A stretch of DNA of 64,000 bases from Symsagittifera roscoffensis. Taxonomy: Eukaryota; Xenacoelomorpha; Acoela; Convolutidae. Below, in pieces: positions 51,895 through 63,100 of the stretch. The position numbers and the translations under genes were made by a program. Location of the stretch: positions 82,732,012-82,796,011 of the forward strand of contig NC_087062.1 in assembly GCF_963678635.1 (NCBI RefSeq), written 5' to 3'. Position 1 is the stretch's first letter, and each line of letters opens with the position of its first letter. The notes beneath the pieces are model-generated. The model did no database searches, was not told the DNA's origin, and was given only the letters and a program-made list of their open reading frames with translations.

Positions 51895-54800
51895 TGAGGC
51901 TTCTGGGAAGTCACGCTTCCCAAGGGTTTATGAGTCCCGTCATTTACATGTTTTCATCAAGTTAAGTTTGAGTTTTTTCCAGTTGTTACAGTGAATGCAT
52001 TTGCAGATAAGTCCCCAAGTGCATCTGTTTAGATAATTGAATTTTCTGACAAAGTAATCCCAATAAAGTTTGCTTATTGATTTTTTGTCAAGTTGGTTCC
52101 CATATTCTTCGTAGTGTTTGATGAAGATGTTGTGTAAGAGTTTCGTTCTGTGAAAAAAGTTTTCGTCTGATTTGTTCAGTCTGTTTTTGTTGACTGCATG
52201 TTCTCCTCTGCTGTGTTGGCGAGTTTTTTCTTCCTTAGAAGATTCAACAGCAATTGATATGTCATATTTGGAATTTACTAAGGATAAATACATGAGAAGA
52301 TGTAGAGGCATTTCAACGTAGAGGCATAATGGCAGTAATTTAAGTTTGACTAGTCTTCCTTTGTAGTCAAGATTGCAATTAAGAATCCACTTTGTGTCCA
52401 TTACTTGTACTCGTTCGAAGCTTCCTAAGTTGGCTCTACTTGGTGACCAAGCTTGTGAACAGTAAGTTATAATCGGGACGAGTTTGTTAACGAGTGGAGT
52501 TTGTTAACCCATGAGCACGTAGCGGATATGTTTCGTTTTAATTGGAAAAAGGCCCTTGTTGCCTTTTGGGCACGCATTTTACAGTTTTCGTTCCATGTAA
52601 GATTTGGGGTTATTAAGAGGCCCAAATCCTTTTGAACATTCGTGGGATGAAGTTCGGTGTCGTTCAGTTTGGTGGATAGATTTCCTCTTAAATTTAGTAA
52701 TTTACATTTACTCGTCTTTGTCGTCATTAAGTTTTCATAACACCAGTTTTCAAGTCCCCGAGCGCCATTCCTTAGGTCGATTTCATTCAGAGCAATTAGT
52801 TTAAAATCATCGGCAAAACCATAACTTTCAAGGTGAGGGCTTGCGTTGGGTAGATCATTGATGAATATTAAGAAGAGTAACGGACCTAGGATAGAGCCTT
52901 GGGGTGCTCCACTGCTGACTTGTATTAGATTAGACGAGGCGTTTTCAATTTTAACGAATTGTTTGCGTTTATCGAGATATGAAATTATGATATTAAGTAG
53001 TTTTCCGTCCACTCCAAATATTTTAAGTTTATCGATAAGCAAATGATGCGCAACTTTGTCAAATGCTTTTGCAAAGTCTAGATAAATGACTGCCAATTCT
53101 TTTATGTTTTTGTCGTCGAACTTTTTGTATACAGAGTCTAAAAAGAGCAATAGTTGGACTACAGCTGACCTTTGTCTGCGAAAACCAAATTGGTTTTCAT
53201 GCAGTTTGTGGCAACTATGTTCATACAATTGATCAAAAAGAATTTTTTCGAACACTTTTGAAATACAACACAATAGGCTTATCGGACGATAACAGCTAAC
53301 ATCTGCTTTGTTTCCTTCCTTGAATACAGGCGACACCTGGCTTATCTTCCAGTAACTCGGATACACACTTTTATTCATTACTGTTTTATAAAGCAGAAGG
53401 AGTGATTTCGGCAGGGATTTATAACAATTTTTGAGGACGATATTACCAATATTATCGGGTCCTGTTGACTTGTTCAGCTGTAAACTTTCAAGCACGGTTT
53501 CGATTTTCTTTTCCGTAATTTGTATATCGTTAACTTCTCTTTTGGTATGATCTGGCGTTATTGATTTTTTTTTGTAAAACACATTGAAAAAATGAGTTAG
53601 AAAGATTTGCTCTGTCTTCGCTTGACTCCGCAATCGTTTCGTTGAGCTTTATTATTGGGGGTATTGATGGATTTTTTCTTATTGACGACAGATATTTCTG
53701 TATGCTGCTAAAACGTCGTGTTTGGAATATATCAGCTTCAAAACAACATAGATCAGAATCGATTAAGGAGCTTAACTGTTTTTCCAATCGTTTGATTTTT
53801 ATAGATCTTTGTATGTTTGGGTTTGGCCATTGACGCTTTTTCGTTGCTATTTTCTTTATTAGAAAAGAAGATTGTTTTGAGATCCAGGGTGGAAGTGACG
53901 ATCGATGTTTCGTGACTTTGGGTATGTTGTTGTTTATTATGACCTCTATCCAGTTATACTATTGTTTGACTAGAAAGTCGACATTGCTATAACAGTAGGG
54001 GTCAAAAGGAAAAGTAAGGATAACATTGTTAATTTCATCCCAATTTGCTTTCTTAAAAGCATATTTTGTTATGGATGGAATTACGATAGAATTTTTACAA
54101 GCAATAAAGCTTGTGTTTATTGGCTTGTGGTCCGAGCAAGGTTTGTTATTGATACTAAAATTGCTTAGGACGTCTAGGTCCTTTTTGCAGTCTGTAATTG
54201 GGTCGGGGTTGTTCGTCAGGATGACATCTAACTGAGATTCTGATATATTGGAAAAATTATGTTCAATAAGAATTTCTAATATACCGTTTTCGTATTCGTC
54301 ATTTGAGCTCATGTCGCTCCAATTTGTTTTCGAAAAGTTGATATCCCCAGCTATGATGATTTGATCGTAACTTATTTCACTGGTATGACTTTCGAGGCTA
54401 TTAAAAAACTGCACAAAGTCTTGGAAAGACCATTGGTAAGGGCTATTTGTCGGTGGGTTGTATATTGCACACACTAGTGTGGGCTTCGGGGTTGTACAAA
54501 GTCTTAATACCATTAAATCATTTTTACAGTTGTGAAGAACTACTTCTTCATGAGGGATTTGATTTTTTATCGCTATGAGGACTCCTCCGTGTTTTGATCG
54601 GAAGTTTTCACATACACGATCTTTCCGGTATATTGTGTAGGCCGGAAGAAAGAGAGCGCTGTTAGGAATTTCGGAGGTGAGCCATGTTTCTGATAGACAA
54701 ATTAAGTCATAGTTGGTTTTAGATATAGAGTTAGAGAAGACCATTCGTCTTTGGAGACTCAGAATGCTTCTCACATTGAAGGATAGAAGATTGATTTGAC

Positions 54801-57083
54801 TTAGTCATTCGGACTCGCTTTCTGTAGCTGTGTCCTTGTTTTCACTATACTCGACCCATTTATCATCGTATTTGGTTTCCAGTTTCAAGTTACGGATTCT
54901 GATATTTTCTCGGTCTATCTGTTTATCTTCGATTAAGAATCGCCTTTTGCGTAGGCAATCGTTTTCAAGTTTGGTGTCTGATGTTGACAGTTCTCGACTA
55001 ATGAACACAGCTTGGTCATAATCTTTCAGCCGGAAGGCAGATTTCATCACGAGTTCTTTGCTGAGCATGTTTTCCATGTTTACAATAAGCGTGCGATGGG
55101 TTGTCCGGTCTGGATCATTTCTGCCTTTGCGCTGGATTTTGCTCAGTTTTTTGTCATCAATATTGAGGAAAACAAGTATTTTTTCAACTGCTTTGATGTC
55201 AGCTTGGAATCGCTCGTCGGGAGTCCCCGTGGTGTTTTCGGGTACACCTCTTATGCGAACTCCAAGGTTGCTTGAAGATCGAACTGGTGGTGGCGCATCG
55301 ATCTTTTTGCCCATTTTCACTGCACCGAGTGATGCGGCGAAGTTCTGCGGCTTCGTTTTTTTCACCTCGTTGAGTTCTAGTTTCACAGTTTCAATCAGGG
55401 CATTTGATTTGGTTATGTTCTCTGTTAGTGTCTTCATTTGGTCTTTGATTTCAACTAGTTGGGTATCGATTTTGGTCAAATCGTTTTTTTGGTCAGTTTT
55501 TGGGTCTCGCTCTTTTTTGTTTACACATTGGTTGCAAACATTGAGGATGTTTGCTTTACACTTGATGAAAACGTCTATGCTATTTTGATCAAAATTAGTG
55601 CATTCCGGTGTCATGTGTAGAACTTTTTGACAAAAATAGCACACAAATTTTTCTTTCTTGATTTTTTCTTGACACGTGTAACACTTGTTTCCTCGATTCG
55701 CCATTCTGATTTTGCTTTACAGAATTTGCCTGCATCATTGCATGAATACATCAAAAAACATAATTGTGAGAAAAATTGTTTATGATAAGAAAAATAGGTG
55801 TTGTGTCAATTAAGCAGGCAAACGATAGTATATTGGCAATTTTTGAGTTTGGCAAGTTAAGATGAAAACTTTTGAGCATGAAAAAAAATACCTGGCCGGA
55901 CTCCAGCCTTTGATCTTTTTCATCCAAAAACATGTTCTACCTCTTTGCCATAAGAGCAGCATTAGGCGCTGAATTTGAAATGATTTACAAGTAAACTATC
56001 AACTGATTAAGATCTAGGTTCCGATTTGACAAGGTTTGCTAATCGCAAGCTACATTGAGCCATTCAATATTGAATCCAACTTACAGTTTCACAAGTTTGT
56101 TCTTGTCTTCGGCTACGCAGTACAACCTGGTCTCCTCGCGGCCTATTGGGGCAAAGTCGGGGTGTCTACACAATGATTGGGCAGTGACTGTTGCCTCGTA
56201 CGTACAAGATGCGACCTCACGGATATCTATCAGCTCCAGTCTCGCTCCAGGTAGGCAAACATAGCGGACATTAACGCTCCTTGGTTCATTGTTCTTGATG
56301 TCACAGGGGGTCCCATCTGACATCAAAACCTCAACGTAATGATGCGTTGAGTCCTCCAACTGAAGAGTTTTCAGCAAACTTTCAGGCCATCTTTTTCCAT
56401 AATGCTCATCCGTATATTGCTGGCCTTGCCACAAACCTTCCAAAGCTCCCAAGAAATACTCCTGGACCTGACTAGGTTTCTCTTCGTGGTACTGACGAAA
56501 AGTTTTGCCATGACACAATTGATATATCCAATAAGCGCTGATTAGATAGGAACAGGCTTCAGATAGAAATATCTCCTCGATAAGTTCTATTGGACCCGGA
56601 CCCTCATATTCTAATTACACAGACACAAATAACACTTGATTACGTGGCGCCATTACATATTACTCAATTCAATTTTTTTCCAAGTTCTTTTTTTTCAATT
56701 TAACCAATCAAGATCCCGCTCCAAATTTTTAACTTTGAAATCAAAAACTAATTACCTGTATTTTCTGATTGGTCCATTGTTCCATCATTTGGTAAATAAC
56801 ATTTGTAGTTCCCGTCATTTTTTGCTTTCATTTCGAAACTGTTAAAAAACTTCAAGACATTTGCTTTTGATTCAGGGTTGTCATCTACCGAATCTTCGGA
56901 AAGAACTTCCTTCAGATGCTTGGGGAGCTGATTAATTTCTTCTTCAAAAAAATAACTGTCCAAAAACGAATCTCTTGAGTTGAACCATTTGATGGTGAAT
57001 ATTGGCTCGCTGTCATATATAGATGCACAGCAGATACTGGCAAACCAGACTAGTGGAGACATTAACTTAAATATGTACAGCAT
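48208..57083 (-). CDS. ERLEC1: ERLEC1 (ER lectin, XTP3-B-like), three exons, 542 aa
   Basis: Luminal ER lectin that recognises trimmed N-glycans and takes part in ER-associated degradation. Exons 57083-56756, 56610-56085 and 48982-48208 have GT-AG borders and join in phase to 542 codons plus stop. Exon 1 gives a signal peptide (MLYIFKLMSPLVWFASICCA) and the first Cys of MRH domain 1 (YKCYLPNDG, residue 95). Exon 2 carries the core of MRH1 (GTPCDIKNNEPRSVNVRYVC, then CTYEATVTAQSLC). Exon 3 has an acidic linker and MRH2 (CVKGGRGWWKHEFCYQQHIY, GQGDIC, VKLRC, LCSYIMTVDSGMFC), ending shortly after. Two MRH domains in order distinguish it from OS-9. The second intron is swollen by a LINE. Slightly longer than the vertebrate protein. 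Confidence 0.92.
49590..49826. mobile_element. Foldback-like palindromic array in ERLEC1 intron 2
   Basis: Three tandem 17-bp units (GGCGACAATTCGTAACA and variants) at 49597-49650 face five units in reverse orientation (AATTGTCGCCTGTTACG type) at 49745-49826. The loop of about 95 bases is itself bordered by GTAGATT/AATCTAC. Terminal inverted repeats built from tandem sub-units are the hallmark of foldback elements; no coding capacity. Confidence 0.7.
51940..54801 (-). pseudogene. LINE ORF2: endonuclease plus reverse transcriptase, broken
   Basis: The endonuclease begins INLLSFNVRSI right after the ORF1 stop and shows CLSETWL, KHGGVLIAI, IAGDINF and SDHKPI motifs. An in-frame TAG at 53959-53961 interrupts it. 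At an A-run near 53567 the frame shifts. The reverse transcriptase follows (LNKSTGPDNIGNIVLK, YRPISLLCCISKVFEK, VIYLDFAKAFDKV, GAPQGSILGPLLFLIFINDL, and FADD in place of the commoner YADD). A 17-bp duplication (GTTAACAAACTC twice, about 52483-52511) shifts the last part. The pattern fits the CR1/L2/Jockey group; the copy is inactive. Confidence 0.88.
54805..55704 (-). CDS. LINE ORF1 protein with zinc finger and coiled coil (299 aa)
   Basis: RNA/DNA-binding partner of the LINE reverse transcriptase. Residues 8-62 hold a PHD-like Cys/His pattern (CYTC, CYFC, H, C, C, CNQC). A Lys/Asp/Glu/Thr-rich stretch with heptad character follows at about 70-115, then a globular region with LGVRIRGVPENTTG and a basic C-terminal part (residues about 150-290), as in RRM-type ORF1 proteins. 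It ends in UGA directly followed by CUA, and ORF2 is open in the same frame. The frame is intact. Confidence 0.8.
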   Translation of the reverse strand: MANRGNKCYTCQEKIKKEKFVCYFCQKVLHMTPECTNFDQNSIDVFIKCKANILNVCNQCVNKKERDPKTDQKNDLTKIDTQLVEIKDQMKTLTENITKSNALIETVKLELNEVKKTKPQNFAASLGAVKMGKKIDAPPPVRSSSNLGVRIRGVPENTTGTPDERFQADIKAVEKILVFLNIDDKKLSKIQRKGRNDPDRTTHRTLIVNMENMLSKELVMKSAFRLKDYDQAVFISRELSTSDTKLENDCLRKRRFLIEDKQIDRENIRIRNLKLETKYDDKWVEYSENKDTATESESE

Positions 57084-58103
57084 TATCTGAAATCACATAT
57101 CGAACTATGGATAGATGAATTTGTTTCCTCAACTTGGGAAAAAAACATCTGGCTTCAAAAAATTTTCCTCAAAATGAGGTCGGATTTAAAATGTTCCATA
57201 ACTTCTGAGGTCGGATTAAAATGGAGTCTTAAAAGAAATTGGAGAACTAGAACTGATACCTACGAGACGAAATACGATGACACCATGAAAAACCATGGAG
57301 AAGCAACCACCTCACAATCATTAAAAAAAATCAACTTGAATTGAATATCCAACTTTGATTAACCGCGTAGAACTTGAAATACAAAAGAAAAAACTATACC
57401 TTGACATCAATTGTGGCTCAATTTCAACTGTTCAACCATTTTCATGTTATTCATGCAAAACCTTTTCCTTAGATATGAAAGATCGATAAATTAAATGCTA
57501 ATTTTTTTAGTTAAAATTATTTTGTTTTCTCGTTTTCCATCTTTCCTGATTTTTCATGGAAAAAATACACTTGATGTATAGGCCCTGAAACAGAAAATTC
57601 AATTCTTTTTCACCAAATTTTTGTTAATAACTCTCTTCAAAAAAGTTTGTCGCGCGTTTGAATATTTATGTCCTTAAATATTAAATCTTCAGTTTGGCTA
57701 TTCGATTTCTCTACAATTTCATAACTAATATCTGCGCTATTGTTGACGACGAAGACTTTAAAGATTCCATTTTGTTAAATTCATTTCTTGCAGCTATTTG
57801 CAAATTTACTGAAATAGAGTTGTCTTGTTCGAGTAGAGTTGTCTTGTTCCCGACAGAGAACACCACTAAATTCTACGGGAGTGTCATGGCTCGGCAAGAG
57901 AGAACCTTGATTGGACAGATCGACGAGTGAAGCTGACCAATGGCCCAAACGATAAAACTACTTGGGTTAAAACTAGTTATTGTCTAAAACTTCTAGAGTT
58001 ATCTTACTTACAATATTTACCTGATTCTAAAGTCATGTCAATATGTGAGTATTGAATTGAATTACTTGAGTGTATTCTACAGTCAAGTGTAACATAACTA
58101 AGT

Positions 58104-58226
58104 CCGAGGAGTATGTGCCAGTCGGTCATATCTGGAAGTTTAGCCTTGCTTTGGGATAAAAATAACTTTTTCAAAAGTTCGAATTGAACCTGTGATGCTC
58201 AACTTTCTCGCGACAACTGAAAATAC
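58104..58226 (+). repeat. Inverted repeat, left half (about 125 bp)
   Basis: TCCGAGGAGTATGTGCCAGT through CTCGCGACAACTGAAAAT matches, with substitutions and gaps, the reverse complement of 59552-59697. The best block (GGAGTATGTGCCAGTCGGTC) is exact. Confidence 0.75.
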
Positions 58227-59551
58227 TGACATGACATGATAGACTTGTGTGGCATTCCGCGTTTGACACAGCTGAACCCTCCGGCGAGCGAGAAAAATAA
58301 CACAAGCGTTGTTAATCGAGATCTAATCACAAGAAGAAGAGTCGAAATGTTCAAGAAGTAATTCGAAATGCGGGGGAAAATTTCTGCGAAATACAGAGAG
58401 TGGCCATATTGGGCAGAAAACTGACGGAAAAACAGAACAACCGAACAAACAAGTGAAGAACGGTCAAGAAAAAACGGAAGAAACTACGTAGTCTCTTATC
58501 GTGACGATCACGCACGATAAGACGTATAGCGAAAGCCGATAAGAAGAAAGGAGGCTACAGTGGGATAGCAGGAAGGATCAGTACCCTCCCGCGCCACGAA
58601 ATTGAAGAAACAACAACGTTATTTCGGGAAGACACGGAATCGGAGGCCCGGTGCCCAAGGACTGTTGCGTGTTGAGAGACTGTAATAAACTGACTTTTTA
58701 GCTGCTTTAATGCCCTGAAAGATTGAATTAACCCCAATATTGCTTGTTGAGTAGCTAGGAAGAGGAAAGGGTCAATCCATTTCCAATGGATTTAATATAT
58801 ATGTAACATTCGTCTACTGCAGTCACACATGAGGCTTAAGAAAATAGGCCCTATAACCACTGGCTCAAGGGTCAGGGACACTATCTCTTGTGTTTTTCTA
58901 CCTCAAGAACGGTCGGAGCCAGTTCGGTTCGCTTGTGACATGAGACTACGACCCGTTACAGCTTAAAGGCTACTACTAAAATATCCCCCCACTCTAGAAT
59001 TAGAAACGTCCCCATACTTAGGTCTCTAGATACCCAAAATACATGAACGCCGTTAAAAACCGGGTCGGAACAATCCGTTAAGTTGCTTTTTTATTAGACA
59101 GTGGAACTTTGATCCATTTCAGATGGATCAACCTAAAACTCGCCTTACCTCAGCATAACAATCATAAAACACACTCTAGAAATTTAAATTAAGGACTCAC
59201 ATGTTGATGCGCTCAAGCACAGGAAGTAATTAAATGGGTGAGCAACTCTAGAATTAACTAAAGTAACTAGATAAGTTCAATGTTTATCAGTTTGAATGGT
59301 AAGGGTAAGTTTGAACTCAAGAACGAAGTTTTATGTGGACCATTGGGACACTCAAGCGGTCCACCTTTCCGTCGAAGGTTCACTCTGGTCCAGTTCGAAT
59401 GATTACTCTCTCGGGAATACTCTGTCTTCTATTTCAGATAGGACAGCTCTACTCTTGTTCACTATGATGGAAATTGCGAATAGCAATTTCCCACTCGTTT
59501 TTATCTGACAACTTTCCCGCAATTGTTCTAAAATTGTTCTCTTTTCTTTTT

Positions 59552-59697
59552 CTGATTTTCAGTTATCGCGAGAAAATCGTGCATGACATGTTCCATTCGA
59601 AATTTTGAAAAATTAAATTTCACTACAAAATCAAGTGTTTTCTGCTCTTCTCAAGGTCAAACTTCCAAATATGACCGACTGGCACATACTCCCCGGA
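59552..59697 (-). repeat. Inverted repeat, right half
   Basis: Counterpart of 58104-58226; reads ATTTTCAGTTATCGCGAG ... GACCGACTGGCACATACTCC. The 1.33 kb between the halves has no ORF. Confidence 0.75.
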
Positions 59698-60071
59698 CTC
59701 GAGATCGATGTCCTCATCGCGTGCTGTCTTCTGCCAGTGAGTCCCAGAAAACCGAGTGTTGCTCAAGATACAGTGCCAGTGGTCATTTACAGAAGTTTGC
59801 AGCAGACTTAAGCTTATCTACACCCCAAAATTCACAGCCATGTAAAATTTTCACACTATTGCTAAACAGCAATCAAAATCTGCACACACCTGCACCCTTG
59901 AATTTTCGCTTTTCAAGCCAATCATTTTAAAATCTCTTTTGTCCTATTCAATCAGGAAATTGTCATGCAGCATTTCGATTTATATAATAAATATAGTATA
60001 TTAGTAACAATATTTGCTTTGTTAAAATTTCTTTTTCGTGAATCCAAGTTTCACTCGGATTCACACTCAAG

Positions 60072-60086
60072 CCCCCTTTCCCTCTC
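60072..60086 (-). promoter_or_regulatory. Candidate polypurine tract and LTR start
   Basis: On the minus strand, just after the 1294-codon frame, comes GAGAGGGAAAGGGGG and then CTTGAGTGTGAATCC. A purine run followed by TG is the layout of a polypurine tract next to a 3' LTR. A hairpin (GTGAATCC...GGATTCAC) lies directly inside. No second LTR is in the window, so this remains a candidate. Confidence 0.4.
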
Positions 60087-60115
60087 AAGACTCAAGATCC
60101 ATCCGATTTGCCCAT

Positions 60116-63100
60116 TCATCTCGTACTCTTCGCCTTGGAGGTACTGCATCCTGAAGTGCTAGATGCGGCAAACTGTCTCATAAGTTCCTCTTCATCATCG
60201 GAACTAATCACAATCTCCTCCCAAGCCTTCAGCTGTTCATAGGATCGCATCCATTCTCTCTGCTCCTGCAATCTCTTTGCTTGGTTGGGTAGTGCCTTCA
60301 CCCTAGCTTCTCGGTTCAAGCAAAAGGAGTTGTGCAGGCTCAAGCTCACGTTCTTCGCCAGGTCTTCCTCTAGTATCGACTCCCTCGCTTTGGTATTGTC
60401 TCTAGACATCTTACCCACTCTCTTCCATCCCGTCGTGATCGCATTACGATGGGTTAGCAGGGGTCTCTTGAAAGCTTCCGGCCCAATCTCGGCCTGGAAC
60501 TGTCGATACTCCCTTTGATGTTTTCTCATGTGATCTTTCGTTGCCCTGTACAACCAAGACGTCAGTGTCGCCCGAAACCATGGAAAGTACCTCAAGCGAC
60601 TCCATACGTGCCTGACTTCCGTCGGTATGGCGAATACTTTGCACGCAGTCTCAAACAACTCGAGTCTCCTGCTGTAGTCTATCGCGTATATTGACTCAGC
60701 CGTTGGCGTCGTCGCCTCCCGATACTTCGTTATATTCTCTTCTATCCATCTCAGAGCTAACATCGTACTCACTACTAAGAGCGTCACCTTCTGCCGGTGA
60801 TCCGGTAGTCCGATCGACCGAATCTCTTCCACATCCCACACCAGGCAAAGGTTCTTGTGATCTGGATACCACACCGTTTGTGCCAAACAGTGGCATGGGC
60901 ATTCCCCATGAGAGATCTCAATGCTCCTGAGATTACGCTCCCCTGAGGCTTCCAAGAGAGGCTCAAGCTCCATCATTTTCTCGTACATCGTGTCGTTGTC
61001 TTCCAGGTTCGGAGTACTTCCCACAGGTTTCCCGATCACGTTTTGTCTCTCGTGATCGCTTGTGTTTTCTCTTTCCAACTTCAGAAGATCTTCTCCCCAG
61101 ATTTCGCTTAAGTCATCTCTCAATTCTTTTGGTACTGTCCCTTTGATTTTTCTCAACAACTTGTGCGAGTGATGCGACATCCGAGCCAACCTCACGCACT
61201 TGGGCACTGAGAAGGCCTTGTCCACCAGTATTCTCTGGCTGGACACTTCCACCATCGCCATGTGTAGCGGGTAGTGACTTCCGCACAAGTTGGCCATCAT
61301 TGACCCTATCAGCGATTTCGCGTTCAATGGCAAGCCATAAGCTTCGCTCAGGGGAAATCCCATTTCCGCCTCAAGACCAACTTTCCAGCTCCGGATGTGT
61401 TTTTGAGTCACCTGCAACACCCCGGGCCATGATTCTACGCTCAACGCCGTCACTAAATGATGTTCAGACTCCAGTCTCTCCAGTGCCTGCAGACCACACA
61501 TTCTCGAGAAGAATCCGAGAGCTGTCGCTATATTCACCGTGGTTCTCGCGTAACATTCCGCTATTATTTGCACTTCACTTTTCTCCCTTTCTGTGATGTC
61601 TTCGAACCAAGTGACCAGGTCTTCTTTTTGAAACGACAGTATTCTGACGCATGACCGTCCATCGCAGATGTGCTCTCCGTTCCCACACGTCGAATCCAGA
61701 CAGCTACCCGGCTCCAATTTCTTTGCTGACCCGGGGTCGCTCGTCCTTTCGCTTGGCTCTTGCATCTGGGGTGTGATTAGCTTATGTAGCACACTCAACT
61801 TCGCCAGATCTTCATCTTCCGTTGGTGCTAACCTCACTCGCTCGGTGGTTTCCTCGATTAGACTCGCATGGGGATGTGGACACCAGGAGGGTCTTAGTAG
61901 CTTCCATATCACTCCCAAGTTCGTGGTTAACAAGCCATCTCCACCGCCCATGTTCACTTCAACTCTCTTGTTTGAGCGCGGTATGCTTATCACCTCTGGT
62001 GTTTTCTCAAGAATCAGGCCCAGGCTCGGCCCCTCTTTCTCCACCGCGTCTATCTCCATTATCCTTTCTGTCCAAAACTTCAGTAGCTCCGCTACCTCAT
62101 GGTTTCTGTGGGCTCCTCCAGCTTCCGAGTCTAAGAAGGGATTGTAGGCTATTCCCATCACTCCAGACACATATTGGTATTCCCCCTTCTCACTGAGTCT
62201 CGAGTACTGTTCTGACGAGGCCAGGTTACGGTGAACATCATGTTCTTCCTCGAACTTCTTATTAGAGAACTTCCGTACCTCGTCCAGCTTTCGATGGTTC
62301 TCTAAGGATAGTCTGGAACCATCTTCTTTCTCTATTCCTGTACTCTGATATACGTTCAAGATGATCGTTGAGACTCTTCTCTCCATGGTTTTACTTCCAC
62401 TTGCTCTCTGGTGGCATGCCAGGATGGTGCTATCAGACATCATTGACATTGTCCATCTCAAGAAACATGTGGCATCTTTTCTCCTAGCCAGGCTCAAGCC
62501 TGAATTGTCCCTGGCCACGTGTTGCATCAGTGCCTGATACACCTCTAGCTTCTTGCTTCCCAACTTCAGCCTGTCATACGAGGTCAATGTCTCCAACTCT
62601 ATTCCCACCAGACTCCAGGTGAACATTAATTGTCCCGCAGTTCTAACGAAGGGATTCGCCATTAGTGGCGGTGCTGATGAGGATGTTCTCATCGCCTCTT
62701 CAAAATGATCCTTCAACAAACTCTGCCAGGACCTCTTCAGATGACTTGCCATCTCTATCTTATTAACCTCGGCTTTTTGCTGGGTGGCCCAATTGCGTCG
62801 CCTGCGAGCTATTCCACTGTCCAACTTCTTCAAGCAGTCCTCCATTTCCTTCAATTTTTCGAGGGCCACCCACCACGTCCGGGAAGTGTTCCTCGTCTTG
62901 TTCCTCTCCAATGGATCACTCGTCACTTGTTTGCCCATGTCCTGATGTGCCTTCGAGATCCATTCTTTGCCGATCTCCACTTCCCCTACCTGTCCGTTCG
63001 TTGAACCTCTCTTCACGTTTACCTTCTGAGGCTTGAAGTCTTCTTCTGACGTAGAACTGGTGGAAACCTCTATTTCCTTTTCTACTTCAAGTGGTTTCCT

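Larger units (their letters stand above)
51862..55740 (-). mobile_element. CR1/Jockey-like non-LTR retrotransposon (LINE), decayed
   Basis: Minus-strand LINE inside ERLEC1 intron 2. Order: ORF1 with PHD-like zinc finger, APE-type endonuclease, reverse transcriptase, C-terminal region, and a 3' tail of about ten CTA triplets (51862-51894 as GTA on plus). The 5' end is estimated from ORF1. ORF2 carries an in-frame TAG, a frameshift at an A-run and a 17-bp tandem duplication. Confidence 0.9.
57084..60115. other. Region between ERLEC1 and the terminal ORF: inverted-repeat structure, no clear gene
   Basis: About 3 kb with no credible coding frame. It holds ERLEC1's presumed promoter side (57084-57400), the inverted pair 58104-58226/59552-59697, a 9-bp hairpin (CTTATCGTG...CACGATAAG, 58496-58522), two look-alike hairpins around TCCATTT.CAATGGAT (about 58773 and 59112), and a polypurine tract at 60072-60086. 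Confidence 0.55.

Noticed and set aside
55058-55588. Plus-strand frame of 176 codons opposite LINE ORF1
   Set aside because: It is a shadow of ORF1, whose zinc finger and position before the endonuclease identify the real frame.
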